DNA of 64,000 bases from Desulfamplus sp964425195 (GCA_964425195.1 CAYRLG010000013.1:42398-106397), one strand, 5' to 3'. Shown: positions 1 to 8,505, numbered from the stretch's first letter. Numbers and translations are program-made. Notes: a model not told the origin generated them from the sequence alone.

Positions 1-347
1 TTACTGGCAAGAATTGTTTTTTTGTCACATAAAGCATCAAGTTTCTTAAATATCTGCTGCTTTAATTCAATGTTCTCAAATATAGCTTCAATTACCAGAT
101 CAGCATTAGCACCGTTATCATAATTATCGCTTATAGTGATCCTTTTCATAATGGTATCTTTATCTTCTGATACCTTTCCCTTTTCGGCAAATTTGCCTAC
201 TGACCATGCGATATTTTTATACGCTTTTTCTAAAGCCTCTTTTGAAATATCGTTAAGAACCACCTCAATTCCTGACTGAGCACAAACTTGTGCAATACCA
301 CTTCCCATAAGTCCTGAACCAATAACCATAACCTTCCGGATTTCCAT
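1..347 (-). CDS. 3-hydroxyacyl-CoA (3-hydroxybutyryl-CoA) dehydrogenase, N-terminal part
   Basis: Partial gene cut by the left window edge; 115 codons of the N-terminus are visible. The protein starts MEIRKVMVIGSGLMGSGIAQ, a Rossmann fold with the GxGxxG NAD-binding loop typical of 3-hydroxyacyl-CoA dehydrogenases, and later has the family segment ending in ADLVIEAIFEN. The enzyme oxidises 3-hydroxyacyl-CoA with NAD+ in beta-oxidation or its reversal. The start is supported by a strong ribosome binding site, GGAGG, 5 to 10 bases upstream (350-360, read on the minus strand). The chain length of the substrate cannot be told from this part. No gene lies between it and the divergent region to the right. 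Confidence 0.85.
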   Translation of the reverse strand, partial: MEIRKVMVIGSGLMGSGIAQVCAQSGIEVVLNDISKEALEKAYKNIAWSVGKFAEKGKVSEDKDTIMKRITISDNYDNGANADLVIEAIFENIELKQQIFKKLDALCDKKTILAS

Positions 348-806
348 ATCTTCCTCCTGACCCGTTTATTTATTAGATGCTCTGTTTTTTGTATCTATCT
401 GCAAACTTTAGATATTATCTTTAATTTAAATGGGGAAACTGAATATTGACTTAAGCTATAGCAAGAGCTTTGCCAAAGGCAGCGTGAGAGGAAAAAAAAC
501 TGTAACCATTTAAATATATAAGATAAATGATATGTTAGGTATGAGAGGGTATTATTTGATAATGTAAGCTGTAAGCATATAGAATGCTATACACGAAAGG
601 GAGGAGTAGTTAATATAGATATTTAATTTATTGCTGATAACAGTTAATTATAAGCTAATGCTATTAGATTCTCAATATATGTAGAGCATCTTATGCCCAT
701 ATAAAATTCTATACGGATAGATAGTGATTGGTGCTTATGAATGGTAGGTAAAGATTGATTTTGTAAAAACAGTAGGTGGTGTTTTAATCACACCACCTAA
801 CTGTTT
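348..806. other. AT-rich intergenic region
   Basis: About 460 bases without a convincing gene on either strand. The left end carries the ribosome binding site and presumably the promoter of the dehydrogenase at 1-347; the right end carries the terminator hairpin of kdnB. Nothing else with clear coding or RNA structure was recognised. Confidence 0.5.
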
Positions 807-810
807 TTAC
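763..810 (-). terminator. Terminator after kdnB
   Basis: An inverted repeat pairs GTAAAAACAGT-AGGTGGTG (763-781) with CACCACCT-A-ACTGTTTTTAC (791-810) around a short loop, with one bulged base. The kdnB stop codon lies inside the distal arm. Read on the minus strand the stem is followed by a modest T-run, so it can act as an intrinsic terminator for the kdnAB transcript. Confidence 0.65.
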
Positions 811-1895
811 ATCTTTTTGAAAAGCGATTTCATCTTTGCTTTGGTCATTATCTTTTTCCAATCCTCTCCAAGACAATTTTCCCATAAAGGATCAAGAGCC
901 ATAGATACAGATATCATCTTATCCATATTCTCTTTCCCAACTCCTTTAGTGACATTGCGGGGAAGTTCAATATTGTGTATTTTCATCATCTCTCTAAACT
1001 CTTTTACCCCATCAGGATATATCTCTTCAAGTGCATCAAAGGCAATACAGCATCCAATACCGTGGTGTGTTCCAAGTACATAAGAGAGTCCATAGGAGAG
1101 TGCATGACATGCACCAACTTGGGAGTAAGCAATACTCATTCCGCCAAAAAAAGATGCCATCATAAGTTTGTCATCTAATTTCGCACGGCTCTGTTCTGTG
1201 GAGTTGTTACTATTAAGAAAAACCTCGCGGCAAAGAGAGAGAGCTTTTTCTCCATAAGCTCTACTGAATTCGTTTATATATGTACCCTGAAGTGATTCGA
1301 TACAGTGTATATAGCAGTCCATACCTGTATAAAATCTCTGAGGATTAGGAGTATCACGGATAAGTTCAGGATCAAGAAGTACCTGATCAAAAACAGTGTA
1401 ATCAGAGTTGATACCAAGTTTCTTTTCTGGTCCAGTGAGTACAGTTGTTCTTGAAACTTCTGCACCAGTTCCTGAAAGCGTGGGAACTGCTACATGATAA
1501 ACAGCGGGATTCTTAATCAAATCCCATCCTTGATAGTCTCGGGAAAAGCCCGGATTTGTAAGCATAAGAGAAATTGCTTTGGCAAGATCCATAGTGCTGC
1601 CTCCACCAATTCCAACAATAGCTGCCGGCAGACTTCTTGCAAAATTGTGAACCTTAAGGGTCAATGAATCAACATAGGAAGTTTTAGGTTCATCTTTCAC
1701 ATTAACCCAAAGAAGCATATCTTTTGCATGAAATGGTATGCGTCTTTCAAGAAGTGCCCCTTGAAAGACATCATCCACAACAAAAACAACCCATGATTTG
1801 CTATGGATACGCCTCTTTTTTAAAATATCATCTAATTGTGAAAAAGAGCCTCGTCCAAAAACTACATTGGATATCATCTTAAAATTTTTAAACAT
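807..1895 (-). CDS. kdnB: Iron-containing alcohol dehydrogenase family, Kdo 8-oxidase KdnB
   Basis: The 362-residue protein belongs to the iron-containing alcohol dehydrogenases: it has the nucleotide-binding GIGGGSTMDLAKA loop near residue 96 and metal-ligand histidines in the GMDCYIHCIESL, GACHALSYGLS and GTHHGIG segments. The overall sequence closely resembles KdnB of Shewanella, which oxidises C8 of 3-deoxy-D-manno-octulosonate to an aldehyde. The downstream-partner aminotransferase KdnA is encoded 54 bases upstream on the same strand, which makes the assignment firm. Together they make 8-amino-3,8-dideoxy-Kdo for lipopolysaccharide. The assignment rests on recall of the Shewanella proteins plus the gene pair; other iron-ADH activities are possible but less likely. 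Confidence 0.88.
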   Translation of the reverse strand: MFKNFKMISNVVFGRGSFSQLDDILKKRRIHSKSWVVFVVDDVFQGALLERRIPFHAKDMLLWVNVKDEPKTSYVDSLTLKVHNFARSLPAAIVGIGGGSTMDLAKAISLMLTNPGFSRDYQGWDLIKNPAVYHVAVPTLSGTGAEVSRTTVLTGPEKKLGINSDYTVFDQVLLDPELIRDTPNPQRFYTGMDCYIHCIESLQGTYINEFSRAYGEKALSLCREVFLNSNNSTEQSRAKLDDKLMMASFFGGMSIAYSQVGACHALSYGLSYVLGTHHGIGCCIAFDALEEIYPDGVKEFREMMKIHNIELPRNVTKGVGKENMDKMISVSMALDPLWENCLGEDWKKIMTKAKMKSLFKKM

Positions 1896-1949
1896 AATTT
1901 GTTCTATTTCCTTAAATTAAATAAAAAATGTTGTATAAAAATATCTGTA

Positions 1950-3179
1950 TTAACTAAAAGAGTTTCTGATTTTTTTAATTCTATCTTCTATCTCTTGAGC
2001 TGTCCAAGAAAGTTTGATCTGCATGGAGATAGTACGTTTCATTATTGCATCAGATTGTGGAAGAGAGACGGAACTATAATCATAATTATTTGAATTTAAA
2101 ACTTGAATTGGAAGTTTAGCTGCTGTTTTCATCTCTTTTAAGTGATTCCAGTGACGCATATAATGCCAGTTATTATCATACCAGTAAAAACAGCCATCAA
2201 CACCGTTATCTGCAAGTTTTTTTCTAATTTTTAAGGCGTAGTTTTCATTTGGCAGAAAGAACGATAGAAATGTTGCAGAATCTCCTTCAGGATCAGGAAT
2301 AGTTCTAAATTCAATTTGCTTATCTGAGGAGTCTGAATATCTCGATAATCTGCTGTTCAGCTCAGATAGTGCCTCTTTGATTACTCTTTTATTCTCTCTT
2401 TGAATTTCAAGAATATGATTGAGTTTATTTAGCTGTGCAACACCAACAGCAGCATTAAGTTCACTGATCCTGTAATTTGTCCCTATGATAGGGTGGTCGT
2501 CAGCACCGCGATCAGAACCTCCAAGATGGTCGTGCCCATGATCTGCATACTGAGCTGCCTTCTCGTATAGATAAGAAGAATCTGTAATAATTCCACCGCC
2601 TTCACCACAGGTAACTGTTTTTACTGGATCAAACGAAAAACAGCCTATATCTCCAAATCTGCCAAGAGATTTTCCCTTAAATGTAGCTCCCATTGATTGA
2701 CAGGCATCTTCAATAAGAACAAGATTATTATTATCGCAAAAAGCCTTAATCTCATCAATACGTGCCATTGCACCGCACATGTGGACAGGTATAACAGCTT
2801 TGGTTTTGTGAGTAAGTACATCTTTTAGTTTTGAAGGGTCAAGACAGAGTGTCTCATCAATCTCAGAAAATACAGGAATTGCTCCTGCCTGGAGCACAGC
2901 TTCAAATGTGGCTACAAATGTAAAAGGAGGTAGTATCACCTCATCTCCAGTACCTATCCCGCATGAGGCAAGAGCAATCGAAAGTGCAGCAGTTCCGCTG
3001 GAACAAAGATGTGCGTAGGAAGCACCGGTATGCTTGCACAACTTCTGTTCAAATGTTTTAGCTTTCCAGTGTCCATTACGGGCATTATCAAAACCGTATC
3101 TGAAAAGCACCCCACTTTTAAGCACATCCATTACCTCTTTTCTCTCTTCATCTCCAAATATTTCAAAACCCGGCATCAA
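1950..3179 (-). CDS. kdnA: 8-amino-3,8-dideoxy-Kdo transaminase KdnA (DegT/DnrJ/EryC1 family)
   Basis: A 409-residue PLP-dependent sugar aminotransferase. The start MMPGFEIFGDEE, the segment GTGDEVILPPFTFVA and the catalytic lysine about residue 187 in FDPVKTVTCGEGG match the family, and the C-terminal SDAIMKRTISMQIKLSWT closely resembles Shewanella KdnA. It transfers an amino group from glutamate to the C8 aldehyde of oxidised Kdo. It is first in a two-gene kdnA-kdnB operon, divergent from thiN. No Kdo cytidylyltransferase (kdsB) lies beside it, unlike the Shewanella arrangement. A ribosome binding site (AGGAGG) is visible just upstream of the start. Confidence 0.88.
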   Translation of the reverse strand: MMPGFEIFGDEERKEVMDVLKSGVLFRYGFDNARNGHWKAKTFEQKLCKHTGASYAHLCSSGTAALSIALASCGIGTGDEVILPPFTFVATFEAVLQAGAIPVFSEIDETLCLDPSKLKDVLTHKTKAVIPVHMCGAMARIDEIKAFCDNNNLVLIEDACQSMGATFKGKSLGRFGDIGCFSFDPVKTVTCGEGGGIITDSSYLYEKAAQYADHGHDHLGGSDRGADDHPIIGTNYRISELNAAVGVAQLNKLNHILEIQRENKRVIKEALSELNSRLSRYSDSSDKQIEFRTIPDPEGDSATFLSFFLPNENYALKIRKKLADNGVDGCFYWYDNNWHYMRHWNHLKEMKTAAKLPIQVLNSNNYDYSSVSLPQSDAIMKRTISMQIKLSWTAQEIEDRIKKIRNSFS

Positions 3180-3351
3180 AAGCCTCCTAACATATTGTTT
3201 TTATATATTTTAATTAAATTGTATCTTATTTTATATAATATCTAAATTTACATTAAATTATCTAAGCATATATAACATAAAATGCACCATATTCAAGTTG
3301 TTTATCCTTCTTAAGTTGACTTTGCTCTATCAGTTTTGTATAGGCTCTCAG

Positions 3352-4155
3352 ATGAAATATCTTATAATAGCAAATGGTATGGCAATTGATGAAGATCGCC
3401 TTTCAGAATTGGTTAAAAAGGCTGATATTGTTGTGTGTGCTGACGGTGGGGCAAGGCATCTGCAACAAATTAATATTGTTCCTGATATTCTAATAGGAGA
3501 TATGGACTCTGTAGAAGATAATCAAATAGAGTACTTAACCACGAACCATATAAGAACTCTAAATGGAAACGATAGTGATCAAACTAAGTGTAAAGTAACT
3601 TTGATAAAATATCCCGAAAAAAAAGATTATAGCGACACTGAGTTAGCTGTTATATGGGCAATAGAGCATGGTGCTACATATATAACCTTGACAGGGGTTA
3701 CGGGTACAAGAATGGATCACACTTTGAGTAATATTTTTCTGTTACGAACCATTACGCAAAGAGGGATTAAGTGTAAAATTGTCGATAGTAACAACGAGAT
3801 ATTTTTGCTATCGCACGATACCCAAATTATTTCAGATGACTTACTAAGAATCAAATCTAAGGAAAGTCCCTCTAAAATAGAACTAAAAGAACACTCTGAT
3901 AATCAATCTTGTGGTTATTTCGATAATGGATCGGTTGGTTCAATATCTGTTAATGGGAAAATAGGAGAGTTACTTTCAATTGTTCCAGTTACAGAAGAGG
4001 TTAGAGGTGTAACTTTAAGAGGACTTGAATATCCCCTTAATGATGCAACTATAGCTTTTGGCTCATCAAGGGGAGTCAGTAATGTTTTTAGTGAAACAGT
4101 TGCCTATATCTCAATTAAATCAGGTATGTTGCTGATCACAAAATCCTCTGATTGA
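3352..4155 (+). CDS. thiN: Thiamine pyrophosphokinase
   Basis: The product (267 residues from the ATG at 3352) matches thiamine pyrophosphokinase, which makes thiamine diphosphate from thiamine and ATP. Diagnostic segments are VVCADGGARHL, PDILIGDMDS, YSDTELAVIWAIEHGA and TGVTGTRMDHTLSN. An in-frame TTG at 3298 would add 18 residues unlike the family, so the ATG is preferred although its ribosome binding site is weak. The protein is longer than the usual 210-220 residues because of polar segments (about 3565-3630 and 3850-3960) that look like loop insertions. Its 3' end overlaps convergent thyX by 36 bases. Confidence 0.85.
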   Translation: MKYLIIANGMAIDEDRLSELVKKADIVVCADGGARHLQQINIVPDILIGDMDSVEDNQIEYLTTNHIRTLNGNDSDQTKCKVTLIKYPEKKDYSDTELAVIWAIEHGATYITLTGVTGTRMDHTLSNIFLLRTITQRGIKCKIVDSNNEIFLLSHDTQIISDDLLRIKSKESPSKIELKEHSDNQSCGYFDNGSVGSISVNGKIGELLSIVPVTEEVRGVTLRGLEYPLNDATIAFGSSRGVSNVFSETVAYISIKSGMLLITKSSD

Positions 4156-4788
4156 CTCTTTGTATTTATCATAAACCCCTCCAAATAGTATTGGCAATCT
4201 TTTGTTGAACTCATCAAGCAGAGGAAGCATAATCTGACGCATCTGTGGGTGAGAAGCCTTTGAGCAGCGTAAATTAAAGATGTGCAGCCATTCGCGGATA
4301 TTTGCAGTTATAATAATATCTGTCTTTAAGCTGTTTGGCAGCACGCTCCTTGCCTCCTGAGCCTTTGCTCCGCTTTGAATAAGGTTCATATAAGCCTTTT
4401 CAGATGCCTTCATAGCCTCTTCCCACTCCTGATACTGTAAAGAGTTCTCCTGCCAAAAAAATGGTTTTATGACTGCAATTTCACTACCGAATTTATCTTT
4501 TGAGTAGTTGGCATAACGAGTTGATTCTACTGAAAAACTTGCAAGTCTATGACGGGTCAACTCTGCTAACACGCCTCTGTCACATACTATTCTGACAGTT
4601 ATGGAAATATGCTCAATAACACTCTCATGTCCTGATTTTAGAATACGCTGTAAAAACTCTTCCGTTTTCCCTTCTGCTATATGCTCCTCTGATTTATAGC
4701 AATTTCGAGCTGCAAGCTCTAAGTGGCGATAAATCTCATCAGGTTCTGCCATCTTAAGTATTTCAAAGTAGGGTTCAATAATCTTCAT
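4120..4788 (-). CDS. thyX: Flavin-dependent thymidylate synthase ThyX
   Basis: A 222-residue ThyX, which makes dTMP from dUMP with methylene-tetrahydrofolate and reduced FAD. The signature RHRLASFSVES (residues 79-89) matches the ThyX motif RHRx7-8S that binds FAD and dUMP. Length is normal for the family. The gene is convergent with thiN, the two stop codons lying inside each other's reading frames. Flavin-dependent synthesis is common in strict anaerobes and fits the rest of the window. It may share a transcript with leuC-leuD upstream (35-base gap to leuD). Confidence 0.93.
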   Translation of the reverse strand: MKIIEPYFEILKMAEPDEIYRHLELAARNCYKSEEHIAEGKTEEFLQRILKSGHESVIEHISITVRIVCDRGVLAELTRHRLASFSVESTRYANYSKDKFGSEIAVIKPFFWQENSLQYQEWEEAMKASEKAYMNLIQSGAKAQEARSVLPNSLKTDIIITANIREWLHIFNLRCSKASHPQMRQIMLPLLDEFNKRLPILFGGVYDKYKESIRGFCDQQHT

Positions 4789-4823
4789 ATAACCTTAACC
4801 ATTTTTTTAATATTTATATAACT

Positions 4824-5390
4824 TTAGTATTTTTGATCCGCAAAATCTACCCAACCACCTGCTTTTACAAGAGATAGATCAAATTCACTGATTTTAAAAG
4901 GTATAACCTCTTTTAAAAGAGTTGAACTACTACCCGATTTATCTCCATTTTGTATTGAATCAGCAGATGTAAATGTAAATGTCATTTTTTCTATATCTGT
5001 CTCAACTGATGTCTCTTTACCTGCAAAAAGGGTAAAGATTCTGTCAATTACGTTATTCTCAAGCTCTACCGCCATCATTCCGCAGTTAAACATATTTTGT
5101 CTAAAGATCCTTGCAAAGCCTGAGGCAATAACCATGTTTATACCATTGGCTTCAAATGCCCAAGGTGCGTGCTCTCTTGATGAACCACACCCAAAATTTT
5201 CTCGCGTAACTACTACAGATTTGTCTTTAATGTCTTTAGTTGGATTAAATCCTTCAAGAACAATATCTTCAAGCAGATAGGGTTTTAATGCGATCTTTGT
5301 TATCTCTGTAAGATACTTTGCAGGAATGATCTCATCAGTGTTAATATCAGACCTGTCAAGAAAAAGAACTTTGCCGTTAAAATTTTTCAT
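4824..5390 (-). CDS. leuD: 3-isopropylmalate dehydratase small subunit
   Basis: The 188-residue swivel-domain subunit of isopropylmalate isomerase in leucine biosynthesis; it closes the active site over the iron-sulfur subunit LeuC encoded just upstream. The family motif NFGCGSSREHAPWAFEANGI lies at residues 65-84. A Ser/Gly/Asp-rich stretch (about residues 143-157, bases 4920-4964) near the C-terminus is absent from typical LeuD as I know it and explains the slightly long protein. It follows leuC by 73 bases on the same strand. A homoaconitase or dimethylmalate dehydratase role cannot be excluded because these subunits share sequence. Confidence 0.88.
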   Translation of the reverse strand: MKNFNGKVLFLDRSDINTDEIIPAKYLTEITKIALKPYLLEDIVLEGFNPTKDIKDKSVVVTRENFGCGSSREHAPWAFEANGINMVIASGFARIFRQNMFNCGMMAVELENNVIDRIFTLFAGKETSVETDIEKMTFTFTSADSIQNGDKSGSSSTLLKEVIPFKISEFDLSLVKAGGWVDFADQKY

Positions 5391-5463
5391 CTCATCTCTA
5401 CCTTTTTAAAAGCCTTGGCACTTAAATATATAATTAAGAGGTTGTATGTAAGCCGCTATTTTT

Positions 5464-6828
5464 CTACTCTTTCAATGAGTAAAGCTCAGAGTTGGTGATA
5501 TAACCCTTTATTGCAGATGCCGCAGCTGTAGCAGGACTCATAAGGTGAACCATCCCGCCTTTGCCCATTCGACCATTAAAATTTCTGTTAGTGGTTGCTG
5601 CACAGACCTCTCCATCCGCAAGAATACCGTTGCTCATTCCAAGACACGCACCACATGTTGGATTAGTAACACAAAAACCTGCGTCCATGAATATCTTTAT
5701 AATCCCTTTATCCAATGCTTTGGAGTAGATAGCAGGTGTTGCTGGAGAGACAATAGCTCTTACTGAATCTGCAATTTTTTTGCCTTTTAAAATTGATGCT
5801 GCAATCTCAAGGTCTTCTAATCTACCATTAGTACAAGAACCTATATAAACTTGATCAATGCGTGTTCCCTCCATCTGGGCAACTGGTTTTACTTGATCTG
5901 GTTTATAGCCAAATGTCATAAGAGGTTGTAATTTGGAGACATCCATAAATACTTTGTTGCTGTAAGTTGCATCAATGTCAGATTTAAATTTGCTGAAATC
6001 ATCTAAAGCTATTTTTTTAGCAAAATTCTCATCTTTAGATAAATTGTTATTGTTAGAACCACATTGAGAGTCAGAAAGATAGTCATCTTTTATAAATTGC
6101 CAAAGATACTCTACTGTCACCATGTCAGGAGAACATATTCCGCTTGTTGCACCAGCCTCAACCGCCATATTGCAAAGAGTCATACGTTCGTCCATTGTCA
6201 TTTTTTCAACAACATTTCCGCAAAATTCAATAACTTTGTTAGTAGCTCCATTTACTCCAATTTGCCCAATTAATGAGAGAATAACATCTTTTGCATAAAC
6301 GCCTTTAGGAAGAGAGCCAGAGCTATCAACACTATTTGAGATATCAACTTTAATTGATTCAGGTTTTTTAAAGGCACAAACTCCTTTTAAGATTCCAACC
6401 TCAAGATCAGTTGTTCCAACTCCTGCTGCAAATGCTCCAAACGCACCGTGTGTGCATGTGTGGGAGTCTCCCATGATAATCGTAAATCCTGGACGGACAA
6501 AACCCTTTTCTGGAAAAATTGCATGACAAACCCCATTTCTTCCAATATCGAAAAAATCCTTTATTTTGTGCCTACGTGCCCAATCTCTGAGAATTTTACC
6601 TTGCATAGCTGTTTTAGAATCTTTTGCCGGAGTTACGTGATCAATTACAGCTTTAATTTTAGATGGATCAAATACTCTGTCTTTTCCTCGTTCCATCAAA
6701 TCTGTAATGGCAATAGGAGTTGTAATTTCATGGCAGAATACAGCATCTAAACTTATTACATGTATATCTCCTGAAGGGCAATCTACATGATGAGCATCAA
6801 ATATCTTTTGAGCAATTGTTTTTCCCAT
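5464..6828 (-). CDS. leuC: 3-isopropylmalate dehydratase large subunit
   Basis: The 454-residue aconitase-family subunit holding the [4Fe-4S] cluster, with cysteines at about 332 (YIGSCTNGRLED), 392 and 395 (NPTCGACLG). It isomerises 2- and 3-isopropylmalate with LeuD. The sequence is of the shorter type that is also annotated as homoaconitate or dimethylmalate dehydratase, so the pathway is inferred from the leuC-leuD pair. A polar Ser/Asn-rich insertion sits at about residues 251-270 (bases 6019-6078), between conserved domains. Length is otherwise normal. No leuA or leuB is nearby. Confidence 0.87.
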   Translation of the reverse strand: MGKTIAQKIFDAHHVDCPSGDIHVISLDAVFCHEITTPIAITDLMERGKDRVFDPSKIKAVIDHVTPAKDSKTAMQGKILRDWARRHKIKDFFDIGRNGVCHAIFPEKGFVRPGFTIIMGDSHTCTHGAFGAFAAGVGTTDLEVGILKGVCAFKKPESIKVDISNSVDSSGSLPKGVYAKDVILSLIGQIGVNGATNKVIEFCGNVVEKMTMDERMTLCNMAVEAGATSGICSPDMVTVEYLWQFIKDDYLSDSQCGSNNNNLSKDENFAKKIALDDFSKFKSDIDATYSNKVFMDVSKLQPLMTFGYKPDQVKPVAQMEGTRIDQVYIGSCTNGRLEDLEIAASILKGKKIADSVRAIVSPATPAIYSKALDKGIIKIFMDAGFCVTNPTCGACLGMSNGILADGEVCAATTNRNFNGRMGKGGMVHLMSPATAAASAIKGYITNSELYSLKE

Positions 6829-6864
6829 TGTAACTTTTCCTTTTTACTCTATTGATGGTACTTC

Positions 6865-7776
6865 TTATTTATCTTTTTCTGTCTCTTTTTCTGCTGCTTT
6901 TTTCTCCTCTTCAGATTTAGCCTCTTCTGGAGTTTCAAGCGTTGGTGGCGGTAAGTGTTCTATAAGAAACTCATCTACTTTATCCATGCTTGACGATACC
7001 ATTACATGTGTAGATGCAACTTCTACGAGTAAGCCATCAAGATATGGGTTTAATATTTTTGTAAGTCTCTCTGTCACAATTTTCATCTCATCAAATGTCT
7101 TTACATCATTATACATCAGAGAGCTAAGATATAGAATTGTTGCATCCCATGCGCGAGGGTGAAGTTTTGGGATAGGAGTAGTTATCTCCATCTCTTCAAG
7201 ATGGAGATCTAATGCAAGGCATAAATATCTATCCTTATCATTAGAGCTAATTTTGTTTAGGTTTACAACTATAGGCTTCATAGGAATTACAGGGTTAATG
7301 GTCTTACTATTTGGATCGTCTGATTTTTTCTCTTTTTCAACACGAGCCTTTTTCCATGTTATAAGTCTTGAGTTGGGATATTTTAAAGTTACGGATCGCT
7401 TATCTATTTCGATTATCTCAAGAGGGAACTCTCCAAGTGGCCAAACATCTTCCATTTGAGAGGTTAATACTGTCATAATCAGATGGTTATCTTCAAGTTT
7501 CCATGTTCCTGTTGCCTCTCCTTTACGTTCAACTATTTTTGAGGTAGCTCCTTCAACTCTAAAGTCGGACGACCAGTTTCCCATAGCCCTTATAATGAGA
7601 AGGGTATAAACTCTATTATTATATCGACTCCAACTACCTAAAAGAAGTTCTTGAACAGGGGTAGTTTGTTGTTTGCTATCGTCTGCTTCATCATCGTTGC
7701 ACCCTACAACTCCTATAAATAGTAATAGAGCCATTGCCACAAATAGGTGGCGTAATAAGAATCTCTTTTTATACAT
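6865..7776 (-). CDS. Lipoprotein with C-terminal FliL-like domain
   Basis: The 303-residue protein has a lipoprotein signal peptide: positively charged start, hydrophobic stretch about residues 11-24 and a lipobox ending at Cys26 (VVGC). Residues about 45-143 form a beta-rich domain with LLGSWSRYNNRV and GTWKLEDNHLIM segments, like lipocalin-type lipoproteins. Residues about 166-262 resemble FliL, the flagellar stator-associated protein: KPIVVNLNKI, the helix AWDATILYLSSLMYND, then the long helix and a VEVASTHVMV end strand. The tail (283-303) is Glu/Lys-rich. No flagellar genes are nearby. FliL itself normally has a transmembrane anchor, so lipid anchoring is unusual. Role unknown. Separated from leuC by 36 bases. 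Confidence 0.7.
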   Translation of the reverse strand: MYKKRFLLRHLFVAMALLLFIGVVGCNDDEADDSKQQTTPVQELLLGSWSRYNNRVYTLLIIRAMGNWSSDFRVEGATSKIVERKGEATGTWKLEDNHLIMTVLTSQMEDVWPLGEFPLEIIEIDKRSVTLKYPNSRLITWKKARVEKEKKSDDPNSKTINPVIPMKPIVVNLNKISSNDKDRYLCLALDLHLEEMEITTPIPKLHPRAWDATILYLSSLMYNDVKTFDEMKIVTERLTKILNPYLDGLLVEVASTHVMVSSSMDKVDEFLIEHLPPPTLETPEEAKSEEEKKAAEKETEKDK

Positions 7777-7804
7777 AACCCACCTTAAAAACAGTATAAA
7801 TAAA

Positions 7805-7833
7805 AAAGGGCACCTCCATAGGAAATACCCTTT
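7805..7833 (-). terminator. Terminator after the HesB-like selenoprotein gene
   Basis: Read on the minus strand, AAAGGGTATTTCC pairs with GGAGGTGCCCTTT around a TAT loop (13 pairs counting G-U), followed by a run of T. It lies between the selenoprotein gene and the lipoprotein gene and should end the former's transcript. Confidence 0.7.
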
Positions 7834-7838
7834 TGAAA

Positions 7839-7873
7839 CCGGCTAATGTAAGTTATTTATACCTTTAAGCCGG
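7839..7873. repeat. Short inverted repeat CCGGCT/AGCCGG
   Basis: CCGGCT (7839-7844) and AGCCGG (7868-7873) flank a 23-base AT-rich spacer in the leader of the lipoprotein gene, next to the terminator. It could be a second weak hairpin or an operator; nothing else supports either. Confidence 0.3.
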
Positions 7874-7895
7874 CTACCATCTTATCAAAAAAAGA

Positions 7896-8213
7896 TCAAG
7901 AACAACATTTGCCACTGGTTCCACAGCTTGAGCATGAAGACTCTCCAAAATCAATTTTGGAATCTAATTTAAACCCCATACCTGTAAAGTCAATTTTAAT
8001 CAATTTAGCCTGTTTCATAAACTCTTTGTCAACCACAAATTTGAAACCTTGTACATCATATACATCGTCGTTTTTCTTAGGCTCATCCAGAGCCATAGCA
8101 AGGGATGGACCGCCTCACCCACCTGAATTTAGGAAGATTCTTATAGGGGAAATCTCCTTTCCTCTGAAATATTCCTCAATCTGCGTTTTTGCAGCATTTG
8201 TCATGTCAATCAT
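7896..8213 (-). CDS. HesB/IscA-like selenoprotein (in-frame TGA read as Sec)
   Basis: A 105-residue reading frame with one internal TGA (8115-8117, codon 33). It starts at the ATG at 8211-8213 behind AAGGAG (8221-8226). The TGA falls in LNSGG-U-GGPSLAMALDEP; the Cys paralogue at 37086 has LNNGCGGPQLAMALDD there, so TGA replaces a conserved cysteine. The frame continues through VDFTGMGF-like and C-terminal CSSCGTSGKCCS segments shared with the paralogue. HesB-like selenoproteins are an established bacterial family related to IscA-type Fe-S carriers. A hairpin just after the TGA can serve as SECIS. A conventional ORF call would start at 8096 and miss the first 39 residues. Exact function unknown. 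Confidence 0.85.
8080..8111 (-). promoter_or_regulatory. Candidate bacterial SECIS element
   Basis: Starting three bases after the TGA on the minus strand, GGU-C-CAUCC can pair with GGAUG-A-GCC (3 + 5 pairs around one mismatch). The enclosed loop holds a further small GC/GC pairing, which puts the apical loop roughly 17-21 bases from the UGA, a spacing usual for bacterial SECIS elements. The pairing was worked out by eye, not folded. Confidence 0.5.
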
Positions 8214-8505
8214 AATAATTCTCCTTAAAAATATTTATATTTTATCCAGCACTTTTATTTAAAAATCACCCGTGCTTATGGTTAATTATCTTAACCACAC
8301 TGCACTTCATTGTCAAGCATGTGATGTCAGTATAATAGCCTGATTATCTTTGATAGTTTGTATCTGACCATAATGATGGAAATATTGACTTGAAACGGTT
8401 TTGATGATAACACAATCTTATTTTTTTTGTATTAAACAGTTACCTTGTAGTTTTATACAACTATTAAATATTAATTGAGCCATATTAACAAAGGATTTTT
8501 AGTAA
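8214..8505. promoter_or_regulatory. Divergent promoter region with palindrome GGTTAA-N5-TTAACC
   Basis: Intergenic stretch of 292 bases between the minus-strand selenoprotein gene and plus-strand ndk, so promoters in both directions are expected. A perfect 6-base inverted repeat with a 5-base spacer lies at 8280-8296, about 67 bases before the selenoprotein start, and may be an operator. No -10/-35 pair stood out clearly. Confidence 0.4.

Noticed and set aside
348..806. Small gene or RNA in the left intergenic region
   Set aside because: No frame with RBS and coding bias and no convincing RNA fold apart from the terminator was found.
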